In this document: piece by piece, positions 1 through 5,484 of the stretch
Layout: each line of letters starts with the position of its first letter
Numbering within the stretch: position 1 is the first letter of the stretch
From: an uncultured bacterium
GTDB lineage: Bacteria > Actinomycetota > Actinomycetes > S36-B12
Assembly (NCBI GenBank): GCA_903954205.1
Contig: CAJBMR010000505.1
Location: 1 to 7,623 of the forward strand
Reading direction: 5' to 3'
Length of the DNA stretch: 7,623 bases
The notes under the pieces: generated by a model
What the model saw: the letters and a program-made list of their open reading frames with translations, nothing else
Told to the model about the DNA's origin: nothing
The model's database searches: none
Made by a program: the position numbers and the translations under genes

Positions 1-68
1 ACCAGACGCTTCTCCGGGAGTCTGACCTGAAGATATGGGCATTCGAGCCTCAGGAGGGCACGCCGTGA
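1..68 (+). CDS. C-terminal end of an unidentified gene, cut by the left edge
   Basis: In the frame starting at base 3 there are 21 sense codons and then TGA at 66-68. Most third positions (16 of 21) are G or C, as in the neighbouring genes. The stop overlaps the GTG start of the next gene (65-67) in a GTGA arrangement, which is typical of translationally coupled operon genes. The visible peptide ends LKIWAFEPQEGTP and contains no motif I recognise, so no function is given. The other two frames also reach stops here (TGA at 28-30 and 23-25), so the case rests on the overlap and codon use rather than on homology. Confidence 0.45.
   Translation, partial: QTLLRESDLKIWAFEPQEGTP
52..58 (+). promoter_or_regulatory. 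Ribosome binding site deciding the GTG start of the DM13 gene
   Basis: AGGAGGG lies 6 bases before the GTG at 65. The in-frame ATG at 35 is upstream of this site, so the site supports the shorter 197-residue protein. Confidence 0.75.
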
Positions 69-658
69 AGAGTCTGCTGCAGCCGAAGGTAGCCATCCCG
101 GTCGTCATGGCGGCCATCGTCGTGCTGGGGATCGGTCTCTACCTCTTCCAGCCCTGGCGCATCATCACGAATGTCGAGGTCAATGAAGCCCTGCCTACGG
201 CGGTGGCGACGGAGACTTCGGCTGCCCCTGTGCCATCTACGGCCAGCGCTTCACCGGAGGAGCAGTCTCCATCCGCCGAGCCCACGCCGACACCCACTCC
301 CGCAGAGCCGACCGTGCTCGCGGAGGGCTCCTTTATCTCGCATGAGCACGCGACCACGGGCACGGTGCGCATCCTCGAGCTGCCCGATGGCAGTCGTGTC
401 CTGCGGATCGAGGGGCTGGACACCAGCGACGGGCCCGACCTCAAGGTGTGGCTGAGCGATCAGCCGGTGATCGACGGTGTTGACGGCTGGGGCGTTTTCG
501 ATGATGGCGCGTACGTGAGCCTGGGCGATCTCAAGGGCAACAAGGGCAACCAGAACTACCCGATTCCCGCGGATGTCGATCTCGCGGACTACACCGCCGT
601 GTCGATCTGGTGCGAGCGCTTCGCTGTGTCTTTCGGCGCGGCTGAGTTCACCGTCTAG
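65..658 (+). CDS. Membrane-anchored DM13 domain protein
   Basis: A protein of 197 residues. I chose the GTG at 65 because AGGAGGG (52-58) sits 6 bases upstream and the start overlaps the previous stop; an ATG at 35 in the same frame has no such site. Residues 8-28 form one hydrophobic helix, followed by a low-complexity Ala/Ser/Thr/Pro/Glu linker (about 44-82) and a DM13 domain (about 86-197). DM13 hallmarks are visible: GSFISHEHATTG, GPDLKVWLS, LGDLKGNKGNQNYPIP and SIWCERFAVSFG near the end. The only cysteine is C183 in the IWC motif. DM13 domains occur in extracellular proteins of animals and bacteria, and the conserved Cys has led to a proposed redox or electron-transfer role; that is a family hypothesis, not shown here. 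The topology suggests the domain sits outside the membrane. It probably belongs to an operon with the gene to the left. Domain assignment is firm, the function is open. Confidence 0.9.
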   Translation: MKSLLQPKVAIPVVMAAIVVLGIGLYLFQPWRIITNVEVNEALPTAVATETSAAPVPSTASASPEEQSPSAEPTPTPTPAEPTVLAEGSFISHEHATTGTVRILELPDGSRVLRIEGLDTSDGPDLKVWLSDQPVIDGVDGWGVFDDGAYVSLGDLKGNKGNQNYPIPADVDLADYTAVSIWCERFAVSFGAAEFTV

Positions 659-671
659 GACTGCAGCGCAC

Positions 672-717
672 TGCCCCCGCATTCAGCCCTGTGCCCGCAT
701 TCAAAGGTGCGGGGGCA
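672..717. terminator. Hairpin between convergent genes, likely two-way terminator
   Basis: TGCCCCCGCA (672-681) and TGCGGGGGCA (708-717) are perfect 10-base inverted repeats around a 26-base loop. The loop holds a second copy of CCCGCATTCA (694-703, first copy 676-685), which could offer an alternative shorter stem. The hairpin lies 13 bases after the DM13 stop and 30 bases after the end of the FAS1 gene on the other strand. No T-tract follows on either side, which is common in GC-rich actinobacteria, so the terminator role is inferred from position and stem strength. Confidence 0.55.
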
Positions 718-747
718 AGACGCAGAGGGTGAACCCGAGGCCGTTGA

Positions 748-1851
748 CTACTCCCCGGGCACAGCTCCCTGGATCACTCTGTCGACCACGTGGATCACTC
801 CGTTGGACGCCTTCACGTCAACGTCGATGACGTTGGCGATTTCCCCGTAGCCATCCTCGATGCTGACGGTCTCACCATCGACGATGACGGTCCATGACTC
901 GCCCGACAGGGTTTCGACCTTCGTGCCGTTGAGACCCACTACATCGGTGGCGGGAATCTTGCCGGACACCACGTGATAGAGCAGGATGTCGGTCAGCAGC
1001 GCGGGTTCGGCGGTCAATGCGTTCACCAGGTCGTCCAGACTGATGCCCAGATCGGCTGCGACGACCTCGAAGGCCGCATCTGTGGGGGCGAACACGGTGA
1101 ACGGACCAGGACCGGAGAGAGTCTCCTCGAGCCCGGCAGCGTTCAGCAGTTTGACCAGCACGGTGAAGCTGCCGGCGGAGATGAGATTTTCAACGATGTT
1201 CTTGTCCTCTGCTCCGTCAAAGTCGTTGGAGTAGGGGATCGCGTCAGAGGTGGTTGGCTCTAACGACTGGTCCTCGGTGTCGAAATCGGGCAACGCCCCC
1301 TCGAGCACGCCGTCGAGGATATGAATCACGCCGTTGGAGGCCGGCACATCAACGTCGATGACGTTGACGATTCGCCCGAAGCCGTCTTCGATGCTGACGG
1401 TCTCACCATTGACGATGACGGTCCATGTCTCGCCCGACAGCGTCTCCACGTCCTGGCCGTTCAGGGTCACCACGTCAGCGGCAGGGATATTGCCCGGCAC
1501 CACGTGGTAGAGCAGCATGTCAGTCAGTAGTTCGGGCTCGGCGATCAGGCCATTGACCAGATCGTCCAGCGGGACGCCCAGTGCGGCCGCTCTTTCCTCA
1601 AACGCCGCATCGGTGGGTGCGAAAACTGTGAACGGCCCTGTGCCTGCGAGAGTCTCATCGAGCCCGGTAGCGGTGAGGAGCTGGGTGAGCACGGTGAAGC
1701 TGCCAGCGGAGACGGCGACATCGACGACATTGCCGGAGGCCTCAGTGCTTGTGGTTGTTGATGCCGGCTCGCTGCTGCTACACGCTGCAGTGGTGAGCAA
1801 CATGGCTGCGGTGACGATGCCGAGGCTGGCAGCACGTATTGATCGCTTCAT
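748..1851 (-). CDS. Lipoprotein with two tandem FAS1 (fasciclin) domains
   Basis: A protein of 367 residues. The ATG at 1851 has AAAGG (1859-1863) 7 bases upstream. The N-terminus is a lipoprotein signal peptide: K2/R3/R6, a hydrophobic stretch and a lipobox-like LTTAAC with the candidate lipid-modified cysteine at C24. A Ser/Thr-rich spacer follows. FAS1 domain 1 covers about 41-187 and domain 2 about 218-364, joined by an acidic linker. Both carry the family motifs FTVFAPTDAAF, LLYHVV and SNGVIH. By eye the two domains are about 73% identical with a constant 177-residue offset and no gaps, so they arose by a recent internal duplication. FAS1 domains mediate adhesion and ligand binding at cell surfaces; mycobacterial MPT83 and MPT70 are relatives with one FAS1 domain. 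Expected location is the outer face of the membrane. The ligand is unknown. The gene converges on the DM13 gene and seems monocistronic. Confidence 0.92.
   Translation of the reverse strand: MKRSIRAASLGIVTAAMLLTTAACSSSEPASTTTSTEASGNVVDVAVSAGSFTVLTQLLTATGLDETLAGTGPFTVFAPTDAAFEERAAALGVPLDDLVNGLIAEPELLTDMLLYHVVPGNIPAADVVTLNGQDVETLSGETWTVIVNGETVSIEDGFGRIVNVIDVDVPASNGVIHILDGVLEGALPDFDTEDQSLEPTTSDAIPYSNDFDGAEDKNIVENLISAGSFTVLVKLLNAAGLEETLSGPGPFTVFAPTDAAFEVVAADLGISLDDLVNALTAEPALLTDILLYHVVSGKIPATDVVGLNGTKVETLSGESWTVIVDGETVSIEDGYGEIANVIDVDVKASNGVIHVVDRVIQGAVPGE
760..1200 (-). repeat. Internal gene duplication, copy encoding the second FAS1 domain
   Basis: This stretch matches 1291-1731 at a constant offset of 531 bases (177 codons), with long runs identical at the DNA level, for example the shared 20 bases beginning at 858 and 1389. 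It encodes residues 218-364 of the lipoprotein. Confidence 0.85.
1291..1731 (-). repeat. Internal gene duplication, copy encoding the first FAS1 domain
   Basis: This is the partner of 760-1200 and encodes residues 41-187. DNA identity is visible in the stretches for WTVIV, GETVSIEDG and IDVDV. Differences are spread out rather than clustered, which suggests the duplication is not brand-new or that the copies have diverged under selection. Confidence 0.85.
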
Positions 1852-1894
1852 GATCGAACCTTTCGCAGGCCTGATGGACGTTGGGGCTTCGACA

Positions 1895-1950
1895 CGGGAT
1901 TCCCGGTAGAGCCGTGGAGCCTGACCGCATTTACGTAGCCTATGGGTTCC
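1895..1950 (-). promoter_or_regulatory. Possible promoter and operator region of the FAS1 lipoprotein gene
   Basis: On the minus strand the 5' side contains GGAAC (1946-1950) and CGGTC (1923-1927) separated by 18 bases, loosely like an ECF sigma factor promoter. An overlapping alternative is a -10-like TAGGCT (1937-1942) without a good -35. A palindrome CGGGA-A-TCCCG (1895-1905) lies about 44 bases before the start codon and could be an operator. None of these is strong alone. The stretch 1864-2029 holds no convincing gene. Confidence 0.2.
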
Positions 1951-2029
1951 GGGGTGGGCAAGTGACTTCTTGATAATCGAGGCACCGTTATAGAGCCCGG
2001 ATTCACGAGGAGCTCGACGTTCTCAAGGT

Positions 2030-2073
2030 GTGGCCGGGGGCGGGGCCGAACCGCCGACCTTCCGATTTTCAGT
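2030..2073 (-). repeat. tRNA-Phe 3'-half fragment, direct repeat 1 (att-like)
   Basis: Read on the minus strand, this is the 3' half of a tRNA: anticodon loop CTGAAAA (anticodon GAA), a short variable region, a T arm with stem GGCGG/CCGCC (2051-2055 with 2039-2043) and loop TTCGGCC, then an acceptor-like CCCGGCCAC end. No D arm or 5' acceptor strand follows, so it is not a working tRNA gene. It matches 2714-2757 in 39 of 44 positions. Such 3'-half tRNA copies are what site-specific integration at tRNA genes leaves behind. The toxin gene stop codon lies inside it. Its T-arm hairpin might also help end transcription of the toxin operon. Confidence 0.65.
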
Positions 2074-2449
2074 CAGGCTCGCTGGGGCGAAGGGGCAGGA
2101 TCGAGACGCGGTGATCCGCAGGCGTGACGGTGATCAACGCTCCCCGGCGGATGTATCTCTCGGACGCGGAGATCGCATCCAGTATTCGCTTACCGACATC
2201 CCCTGGGAGCGTTGCTTGAGCTCTGACCTGGATCACGCTCGGGAGGTCCAGACCACGCAACGCCAAAAGGGTTCCAAAGTCGAGGTCTTGGGTGATGATT
2301 ACCCAGCCGTCTCGGCTTGCGAGGTCCAGGATGTCGACGTCACTCGCGTCTGGGGCTCCGATCGTGCTCCAATGCTCCACATCTAAGCCCGCGCTTGACA
2401 GGAACTCCCTCCATTGGGGCGAGAGATTCATATCGATGAGGAACTTCAT
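2069..2449 (-). CDS. DUF5615 PIN-like toxin of a toxin-antitoxin pair
   Basis: A protein of 126 residues matching the DUF5615 family (COG4634, predicted PIN-like toxins, thought to be Mg-dependent ribonucleases). Visible hallmarks are MKFLIDMNLSP with acidic D6, the conserved EHWSTIGA with D34 and D37 after it, VIITQDLDFG with D55 and D57, then PSVIQVRAQ and GALITVTP. The acidic residues are the likely metal ligands. The ATG overlaps the antitoxin stop by 4 bases (ATGA) and lacks a clear ribosome binding site, so translation is probably coupled to the antitoxin. The C-terminus runs past the usual family end (SILPL) by a short RPSEPD tail, and the stop TGA is formed by the tRNA-like repeat. 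The family role is established by comparative genomics; RNA cleavage by this protein is inferred. Confidence 0.88.
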   Translation of the reverse strand: MKFLIDMNLSPQWREFLSSAGLDVEHWSTIGAPDASDVDILDLASRDGWVIITQDLDFGTLLALRGLDLPSVIQVRAQATLPGDVGKRILDAISASERYIRRGALITVTPADHRVSILPLRPSEPD

Positions 2450-2673
2450 GCGGGGAGGGAGATCTCCACCTCTTCAGCTCGCCAAGCAGCGTAGGAGAGC
2501 GCTTGCGCTATGTCGTCAGCCACGATGTACGGATATGCGCGGACGATCTCGTCAGTGGTTTTGCCAGCGGCCACCAGGCCGACTAGGGCCCCGACCGTCA
2601 CTCGAGTGCCTCGAATGCAGGGCTTCCCGGCCATGACGGCAGGGTCCCTGGAGATGCGATCGAAATCACCCAC
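2446..2673 (-). CDS. DUF433 antitoxin of a toxin-antitoxin pair
   Basis: A protein of 75 residues with the typical DUF433 (COG2442) sequence: FDRISRDPAVMAGKPCIRGTRVTV, of which GKPCIRGTRV at 16-25 is the signature, then GLVAAGKTTDEIVRAYP and DIAQALSYAAWRAEE. The fold is a winged or simple helix-turn-helix, consistent with DNA binding and autorepression, while the C-terminal part would hold the toxin. The length is normal for the family, so it seems intact. The start is GTG at 2673; an in-frame TAG lies six codons upstream at 2683-2685 on the minus strand, so no earlier start is possible nearby. No Shine-Dalgarno sequence precedes it, and a -10-like hexamer lies exactly 6 bases before the GTG, which suggests a leaderless message. 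It is the first gene of the operon, in the usual antitoxin-first order. Confidence 0.9.
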   Translation of the reverse strand: MGDFDRISRDPAVMAGKPCIRGTRVTVGALVGLVAAGKTTDEIVRAYPYIVADDIAQALSYAAWRAEEVEISLPA

Positions 2674-2679
2674 GTGTGG

Positions 2680-2685
2680 AGTCTA
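2680..2685 (-). promoter_or_regulatory. -10 element of a leaderless promoter for the toxin-antitoxin operon
   Basis: On the minus strand TAGACT (fits TANNNT) is followed by 6 bases and then the antitoxin GTG, so transcription would begin at or next to the start codon. Leaderless messages with this spacing are common in actinobacteria. No good -35 is seen, and none is needed in many actinobacterial promoters. The promoter lies between the right-hand tRNA-like repeat and the operon, so it travels with the cassette. Confidence 0.45.
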
Positions 2686-2713
2686 CGGGACGAGTGCGGT
2701 TCTTCTATGGCGG

Positions 2714-2757
2714 TGGCCAGGGGCGGGGTCGAACCGCCGAACTCCCGATTTTCGGTG
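2714..2757 (-). repeat. tRNA-Phe 3'-half fragment, direct repeat 2 (att-like)
   Basis: On the minus strand this reads CCGAAAATCGGG, then a T arm (GGCGG, loop TTCGACC, CCGCC) and CCCCTGGCCACC, close to the 3' half of actinobacterial tRNA-Phe genes. It keeps a better T loop and acceptor end than repeat 1, but base 33 of the anticodon loop is C, not T, and the 5' half is missing, so the tRNA match ends at the anticodon loop. It differs from 2030-2073 at 5 of 44 positions. Confidence 0.65.
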
Positions 2758-2765
2758 GCTTGCCC

Positions 2766-2795
2766 TCCTCGCGAAATCGGTCGCTCACGAGGAGA
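2766..2795. repeat. Small inverted repeat upstream of the two-component operon
   Basis: CTCCTCG (2766-2772) and CGAGGAG (2789-2795) are perfect 7-base inverted repeats with a 16-base loop, just right of tRNA-like repeat 2. It could be a weak hairpin or a regulator site; there is no evidence to choose. Confidence 0.3.
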
Positions 2796-2840
2796 TGACG
2801 TGTCTCCACAGGTCCCAGGGGTGCCAGCACCCCGCTCCCC

Positions 2841-2878
2841 TTGACTACGCGATTGTGCTCCCGTTGAGGGGCTAGCGT
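2841..2878 (+). promoter_or_regulatory. Possible promoter of the two-component operon
   Basis: TTGACT (2841-2846) is a good -35 hexamer; 17 bases later comes only a poor -10, TTGAGG (2864-2869). Alternatively TAGCGT (2873-2878) is a good -10 that would start the message near 2885, keeping the ribosome binding site at 2887-2894 and the ATG at 2900. An imperfect inverted repeat (CCCCTTGAC 2837-2845 with GTTGAGGGG 2863-2871) overlaps and might bind a regulator. The choice between the two is open. Confidence 0.25.
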
Positions 2879-2899
2879 GTGAGGAAGGAAGGGGTGCTG

Positions 2900-3556
2900 A
2901 TGCCGGACAGGCTGAGAGTGATGCTGGTTGACGACGACCCGTTCACGCGCATGACTCTTGTGACCACCTTGAACTCCATGGAATTCATGGTCGTGGGGGA
3001 CGTTGCCACCGCCAAGGAGGCGCTGCTCCTCGCCGCGGAGACCCAGCCCCATGTGGCGGTGCTCGACCTCGATCTCGGAGAAGGTCCCACGGGCATGGAC
3101 CTGGCCCACCGACTCCGTGCGATGTTGCCGTCCATCGGCATAGTCATGCTGTCGACCTACGAGGAGCCCCGTTTGATGGGCTTCAATCAGCACCCCTTGC
3201 CGGATGACGCCATCTACCTCGTCAAGCGGACGGTGGTCGAGCCAGAGGTCCTGGGCCGTGCGGTGCGCATGAGTGTGGATCAGAGTTTCCGCGAGGGCAC
3301 GATGCGCGTCGTGGCGAAGGATGCGCGGGGTGTCAAAATCAGCGATCCCCAGATCGATGTCATGCGGCTCGTGGCCGCCGGTCATTCCAACGCCGAGATA
3401 GCCCGGCGGCGTTCGCTGACCGTGCCAGCCGTCGAGAAGGCGATCGCCAGGCTGATTCGCCAGCTCGATCTCCACGCCGCTCCTGAGACGAATCAGCGCG
3501 TCGCGATTGCCCAGGCCTACTACAGGTTGACGGGCGGGGTCAGTGCTCGACGCTGA
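2900..3556 (+). CDS. NarL-type response regulator with divergent LuxR-like helix-turn-helix
   Basis: A protein of 218 residues from ATG 2900, preferred because GGAAGGGG (2887-2894) lies 5 bases upstream and the product begins MPDRLRVMLVDDDP, as receiver domains do; in-frame GTG codons at 2879 and 2894 are alternatives. The receiver domain covers about 5-125: acidic pocket D11-D13, phosphate-accepting D56 in VLDLDLG, S85 in VMLST and K109 in YLVKR. A C-terminal helix-turn-helix (about 145-195) has GHSNAEIA at 161-168, as in LuxR/NarL proteins, but the usual LTxRExEVL opening is replaced by ISDPQIDVM and the recognition helix reads TVPAVEKAIARL. It should be phosphorylated by the kinase encoded next and then bind DNA. 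Its stop overlaps the kinase gene by 14 bases, so the two are co-translated. Target genes are unknown. Confidence 0.9.
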   Translation: MPDRLRVMLVDDDPFTRMTLVTTLNSMEFMVVGDVATAKEALLLAAETQPHVAVLDLDLGEGPTGMDLAHRLRAMLPSIGIVMLSTYEEPRLMGFNQHPLPDDAIYLVKRTVVEPEVLGRAVRMSVDQSFREGTMRVVAKDARGVKISDPQIDVMRLVAAGHSNAEIARRRSLTVPAVEKAIARLIRQLDLHAAPETNQRVAIAQAYYRLTGGVSARR

Positions 3557-5303
3557 GGGTTTGCTCGAGCCGCGCACGCTACGGCAGCGGATCGGTGGCA
3601 CCTGGTCGGTGGCCTGGCCGTCTTTCAGCATTACAGCGGGACTCGCGCTCTTCGCCCTGCTCGTCTCGGAGGCAGGCTCCTCCGGGACGTCCTCGATGGT
3701 CGGATGGTCCCTCGCCTGGCTGTGCGGCACTGCTGTCCTGGCGGTCACAGTCCTGCTGCTGCGGAACACGATCTTCCGCAATCGCGCGATCCACCCCCTG
3801 CCTGTCGCTGTCGTCGTCGCGAAGGACATCGTCGTCGCGATCATCTACACCACGGTGCTGGTGGCCGTCGCAGGTCGACTCGGGCTGGACATGGGTGTCG
3901 GCTTCACTGAGCGAGTTCTGGGAAATGTCTTCTATGCCGTCTGGTGGTCACCTGCTCTCGCCTACTTCCTCGACTATCGCCAGCAAGTCCGCACCACACG
4001 TGACCGCCTGATCACGGTCGGTGCGACGCTGGAGGATCTCGATCGCCAGCAGGACGAGATCCTCGAGCACATTCGCGACGACTTGTTGATGGAGGTTGAC
4101 GCAGAACTCGAGCCGGTCCGCGAGCGCCTCGAGCATGTTGTGGCTTCCACTCGGTCAGCGGACTCCTCAGAATCGGCCGTGAGCCGTGAGGAATGGCAGA
4201 GCGTCTCGCATCTCCTGCGCGAGACTGCGGAGGGTTCCGTGCGACCGCTCAGTCATCGACTGTGGAGGAGCGCGGAGCAGAGCCCGGACACACCGCCATG
4301 GTGGTCACTGCCCATCAACATCGTTCGCCATCAGCCCTTTCGCCCGGCCCTCTTCATCCTGATCGACGTACTCGGCACCCTCGGGGCAGACATCTACCAG
4401 TACGGCGGCATCCGCGGGAGCGTCCTTGTGCTGGCCGGGCTGTGCTGGTCGATCCCGGGCATGCTGGTCGCCAACGCGCTCATGCGCCGCTATCCACACC
4501 ATCACACTGCGATCTTCCTGACCGCCCTGCTCCTGCTACAGGGCGCGGTCGTCATTCGTGCATCGCTGCGAGACTTCTGGATCCCAGGATCGGGGTCTGT
4601 GACCTGGATCGTGTCCCAGGCCGTGGCGGGAGGCGTCGTCATCCTGGTGACCTCAGGTTTCGGCGCCTGGCGCAATCGAGAGGCGGCCCAGCTCGACAAT
4701 CTCCGAGTCTTGGTCGAGGTGGAGGGTGAGGTCGCGCGTGAACGCAGCGGCCAGATCGCAATCCTTGCGAGGGACACCGCTCAGTACCTGCATGGTTCTC
4801 TGCAGACGCGGCTCATCGGATGCTCGCTGGCGATGGAGCAGGCGAGTGAGACCGGGGACGTTGATTCACTGCACCGGGCCCTCGCGGAGGCACTCACGGC
4901 CCTGGACACGAGCACACCCCCGCCGGTGGCTGTGGGTTCGCTGCGGGATGAGGTGGAGCGCAAGGTCCGCCTCTGGGATGGCTTCTGCGACGTCGACGTA
5001 CGGCTGGACGAGAGTCTCGCGGACTCGTCCGACAATGCCGTCATAGTCGGCCGCGTTGTCGAGGAGAGTGTGGCCAACTCCATCCGCCACGGCCAGGCGT
5101 CGCACATCGACATCGACGTGTCGCGTGATGCGGATGGACGAGTGCAGGTGAGCATCATCGACAACGGCACCGGACCGCAGGGCGGCAGTCGGGGGATGGG
5201 CTCGGCGTACCTCTCCATGGTGAGCGATGGAGGCTGGACCATGGAGGCCACCGAGCATGGGACGCGCGTCCTGGTGCCCATCGGTCCGTCCCCTGGGCGT
5301 TGA
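3543..5303 (+). CDS. Multi-pass membrane sensor histidine kinase
   Basis: A protein of 586 residues starting at GTG 3543, inside the end of the response regulator gene. The N-terminus has four predicted membrane helices (about 25-43, 52-73, 86-111, 128-143), then a charged, probably coiled stretch (about 150-205), then four more helices (about 267-285, 291-313, 322-341, 354-372). No known sensor domain is recognised. A helical linker leads to the dimerisation part with the likely phosphorylated H417 in YLHGSLQTRL, placed as in actinobacterial kinases of the NarX/DegS (HisKA_3-like) type. The ATPase domain follows: N box with E507 and N512 in EESVANSIRHG, G1 box D540-N-G, and G2 box GMGS near 551-554. 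All needed catalytic residues are present. It should autophosphorylate and pass phosphate to D56 of the upstream regulator. What it senses cannot be told. Confidence 0.9.
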   Translation: MLDAEGLLEPRTLRQRIGGTWSVAWPSFSITAGLALFALLVSEAGSSGTSSMVGWSLAWLCGTAVLAVTVLLLRNTIFRNRAIHPLPVAVVVAKDIVVAIIYTTVLVAVAGRLGLDMGVGFTERVLGNVFYAVWWSPALAYFLDYRQQVRTTRDRLITVGATLEDLDRQQDEILEHIRDDLLMEVDAELEPVRERLEHVVASTRSADSSESAVSREEWQSVSHLLRETAEGSVRPLSHRLWRSAEQSPDTPPWWSLPINIVRHQPFRPALFILIDVLGTLGADIYQYGGIRGSVLVLAGLCWSIPGMLVANALMRRYPHHHTAIFLTALLLLQGAVVIRASLRDFWIPGSGSVTWIVSQAVAGGVVILVTSGFGAWRNREAAQLDNLRVLVEVEGEVARERSGQIAILARDTAQYLHGSLQTRLIGCSLAMEQASETGDVDSLHRALAEALTALDTSTPPPVAVGSLRDEVERKVRLWDGFCDVDVRLDESLADSSDNAVIVGRVVEESVANSIRHGQASHIDIDVSRDADGRVQVSIIDNGTGPQGGSRGMGSAYLSMVSDGGWTMEATEHGTRVLVPIGPSPGR

Positions 5304-5346
5304 TTGGTCGTCTTCTAGGCGGCGGGGATGGTCACCCTGTTGGATC

Positions 5347-5399
5347 GGGCCGGGTCGAGCCCACCAACCTGAAGGTTTTCCTCACTGCCCGGTGGGGCT
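5347..5399. terminator. Structured region between convergent genes, possible terminator
   Basis: AGCCCACC (5358-5365) pairs with GGTGGGGCT (5391-5399) with one bulged G, and inside the loop AACC-TGAA-GGTT (5366-5377) forms a small stem followed by TTC. It lies between the kinase gene and the oppositely oriented modular gene, where a terminator is expected. The rest of 5304-5484 shows no convincing gene. The same stretch is faintly similar to the tRNA-like repeats (see findings). Confidence 0.35.
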
Positions 5400-5484
5400 T
5401 GCACTCGCGGATGGGCGGGAGCACCGACGTGAGCGCCATGCCCGGCTCCGCACGCTTGGGTGTTTGCGCGAAACTCTCAAGGCG

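Larger units (their letters stand above)
2030..2757. mobile_element. Candidate mini-island: toxin-antitoxin operon between tRNA-derived repeats
   Basis: Two direct 44-base repeats of tRNA-Phe 3'-half sequence, in the same orientation and 684 bases apart, enclose exactly one operon: a DUF433 antitoxin and a DUF5615 toxin. No integrase, transposase or other gene fits between them. The layout fits an element excised and inserted by a recombinase supplied elsewhere, the shrunken remains of a larger integrative element, or stacked leftovers of successive insertions. The boundaries are seen in the sequence; mobility is inferred. Confidence 0.4.

Noticed and set aside
35..64. ATG at 35 as start of the DM13 protein
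   Set aside because: No ribosome binding site precedes it, while AGGAGGG lies correctly before GTG 65 and the upstream frame ends there with a GTGA overlap.
1864..2029. A small gene or RNA between the FAS1 gene and the first tRNA-like repeat
   Set aside because: No frame with a plausible start, ribosome binding site and codon bias was found, and no clear RNA fold beyond a short palindrome.
2030..2073. A functional tRNA-Phe gene
   Set aside because: Only the 3' half is present; no D arm or 5' acceptor strand can be found on the adjoining sequence, which is coding for the toxin.
2030..2386. Plus-strand open frame over the toxin gene beginning with the peptide MAGGGAEPPTFRFS
   Set aside because: The EPPTFRFS pattern is the reverse-strand translation of tRNA 3'-half sequence, and the rest is antisense to a well-supported toxin gene.
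2510..2875. Plus-strand open frame containing GAGSNRRTPDF
   Set aside because: It runs antisense to the antitoxin and through the tRNA-like repeat; the peptide is another frame of the same tRNA-derived sequence, with no family match.
2879..2899. GTG at 2879 as the response regulator start
   Set aside because: It would place the ribosome binding site inside the coding region and add residues before a normal receiver start; ATG 2900 fits better, though GTG 2879 or 2894 cannot be excluded.
2705..3844. Long minus-strand open frame of 379 codons
   Set aside because: It is antisense to the response regulator and kinase, whose motifs are unmistakable; long antisense frames are usual at this GC content.
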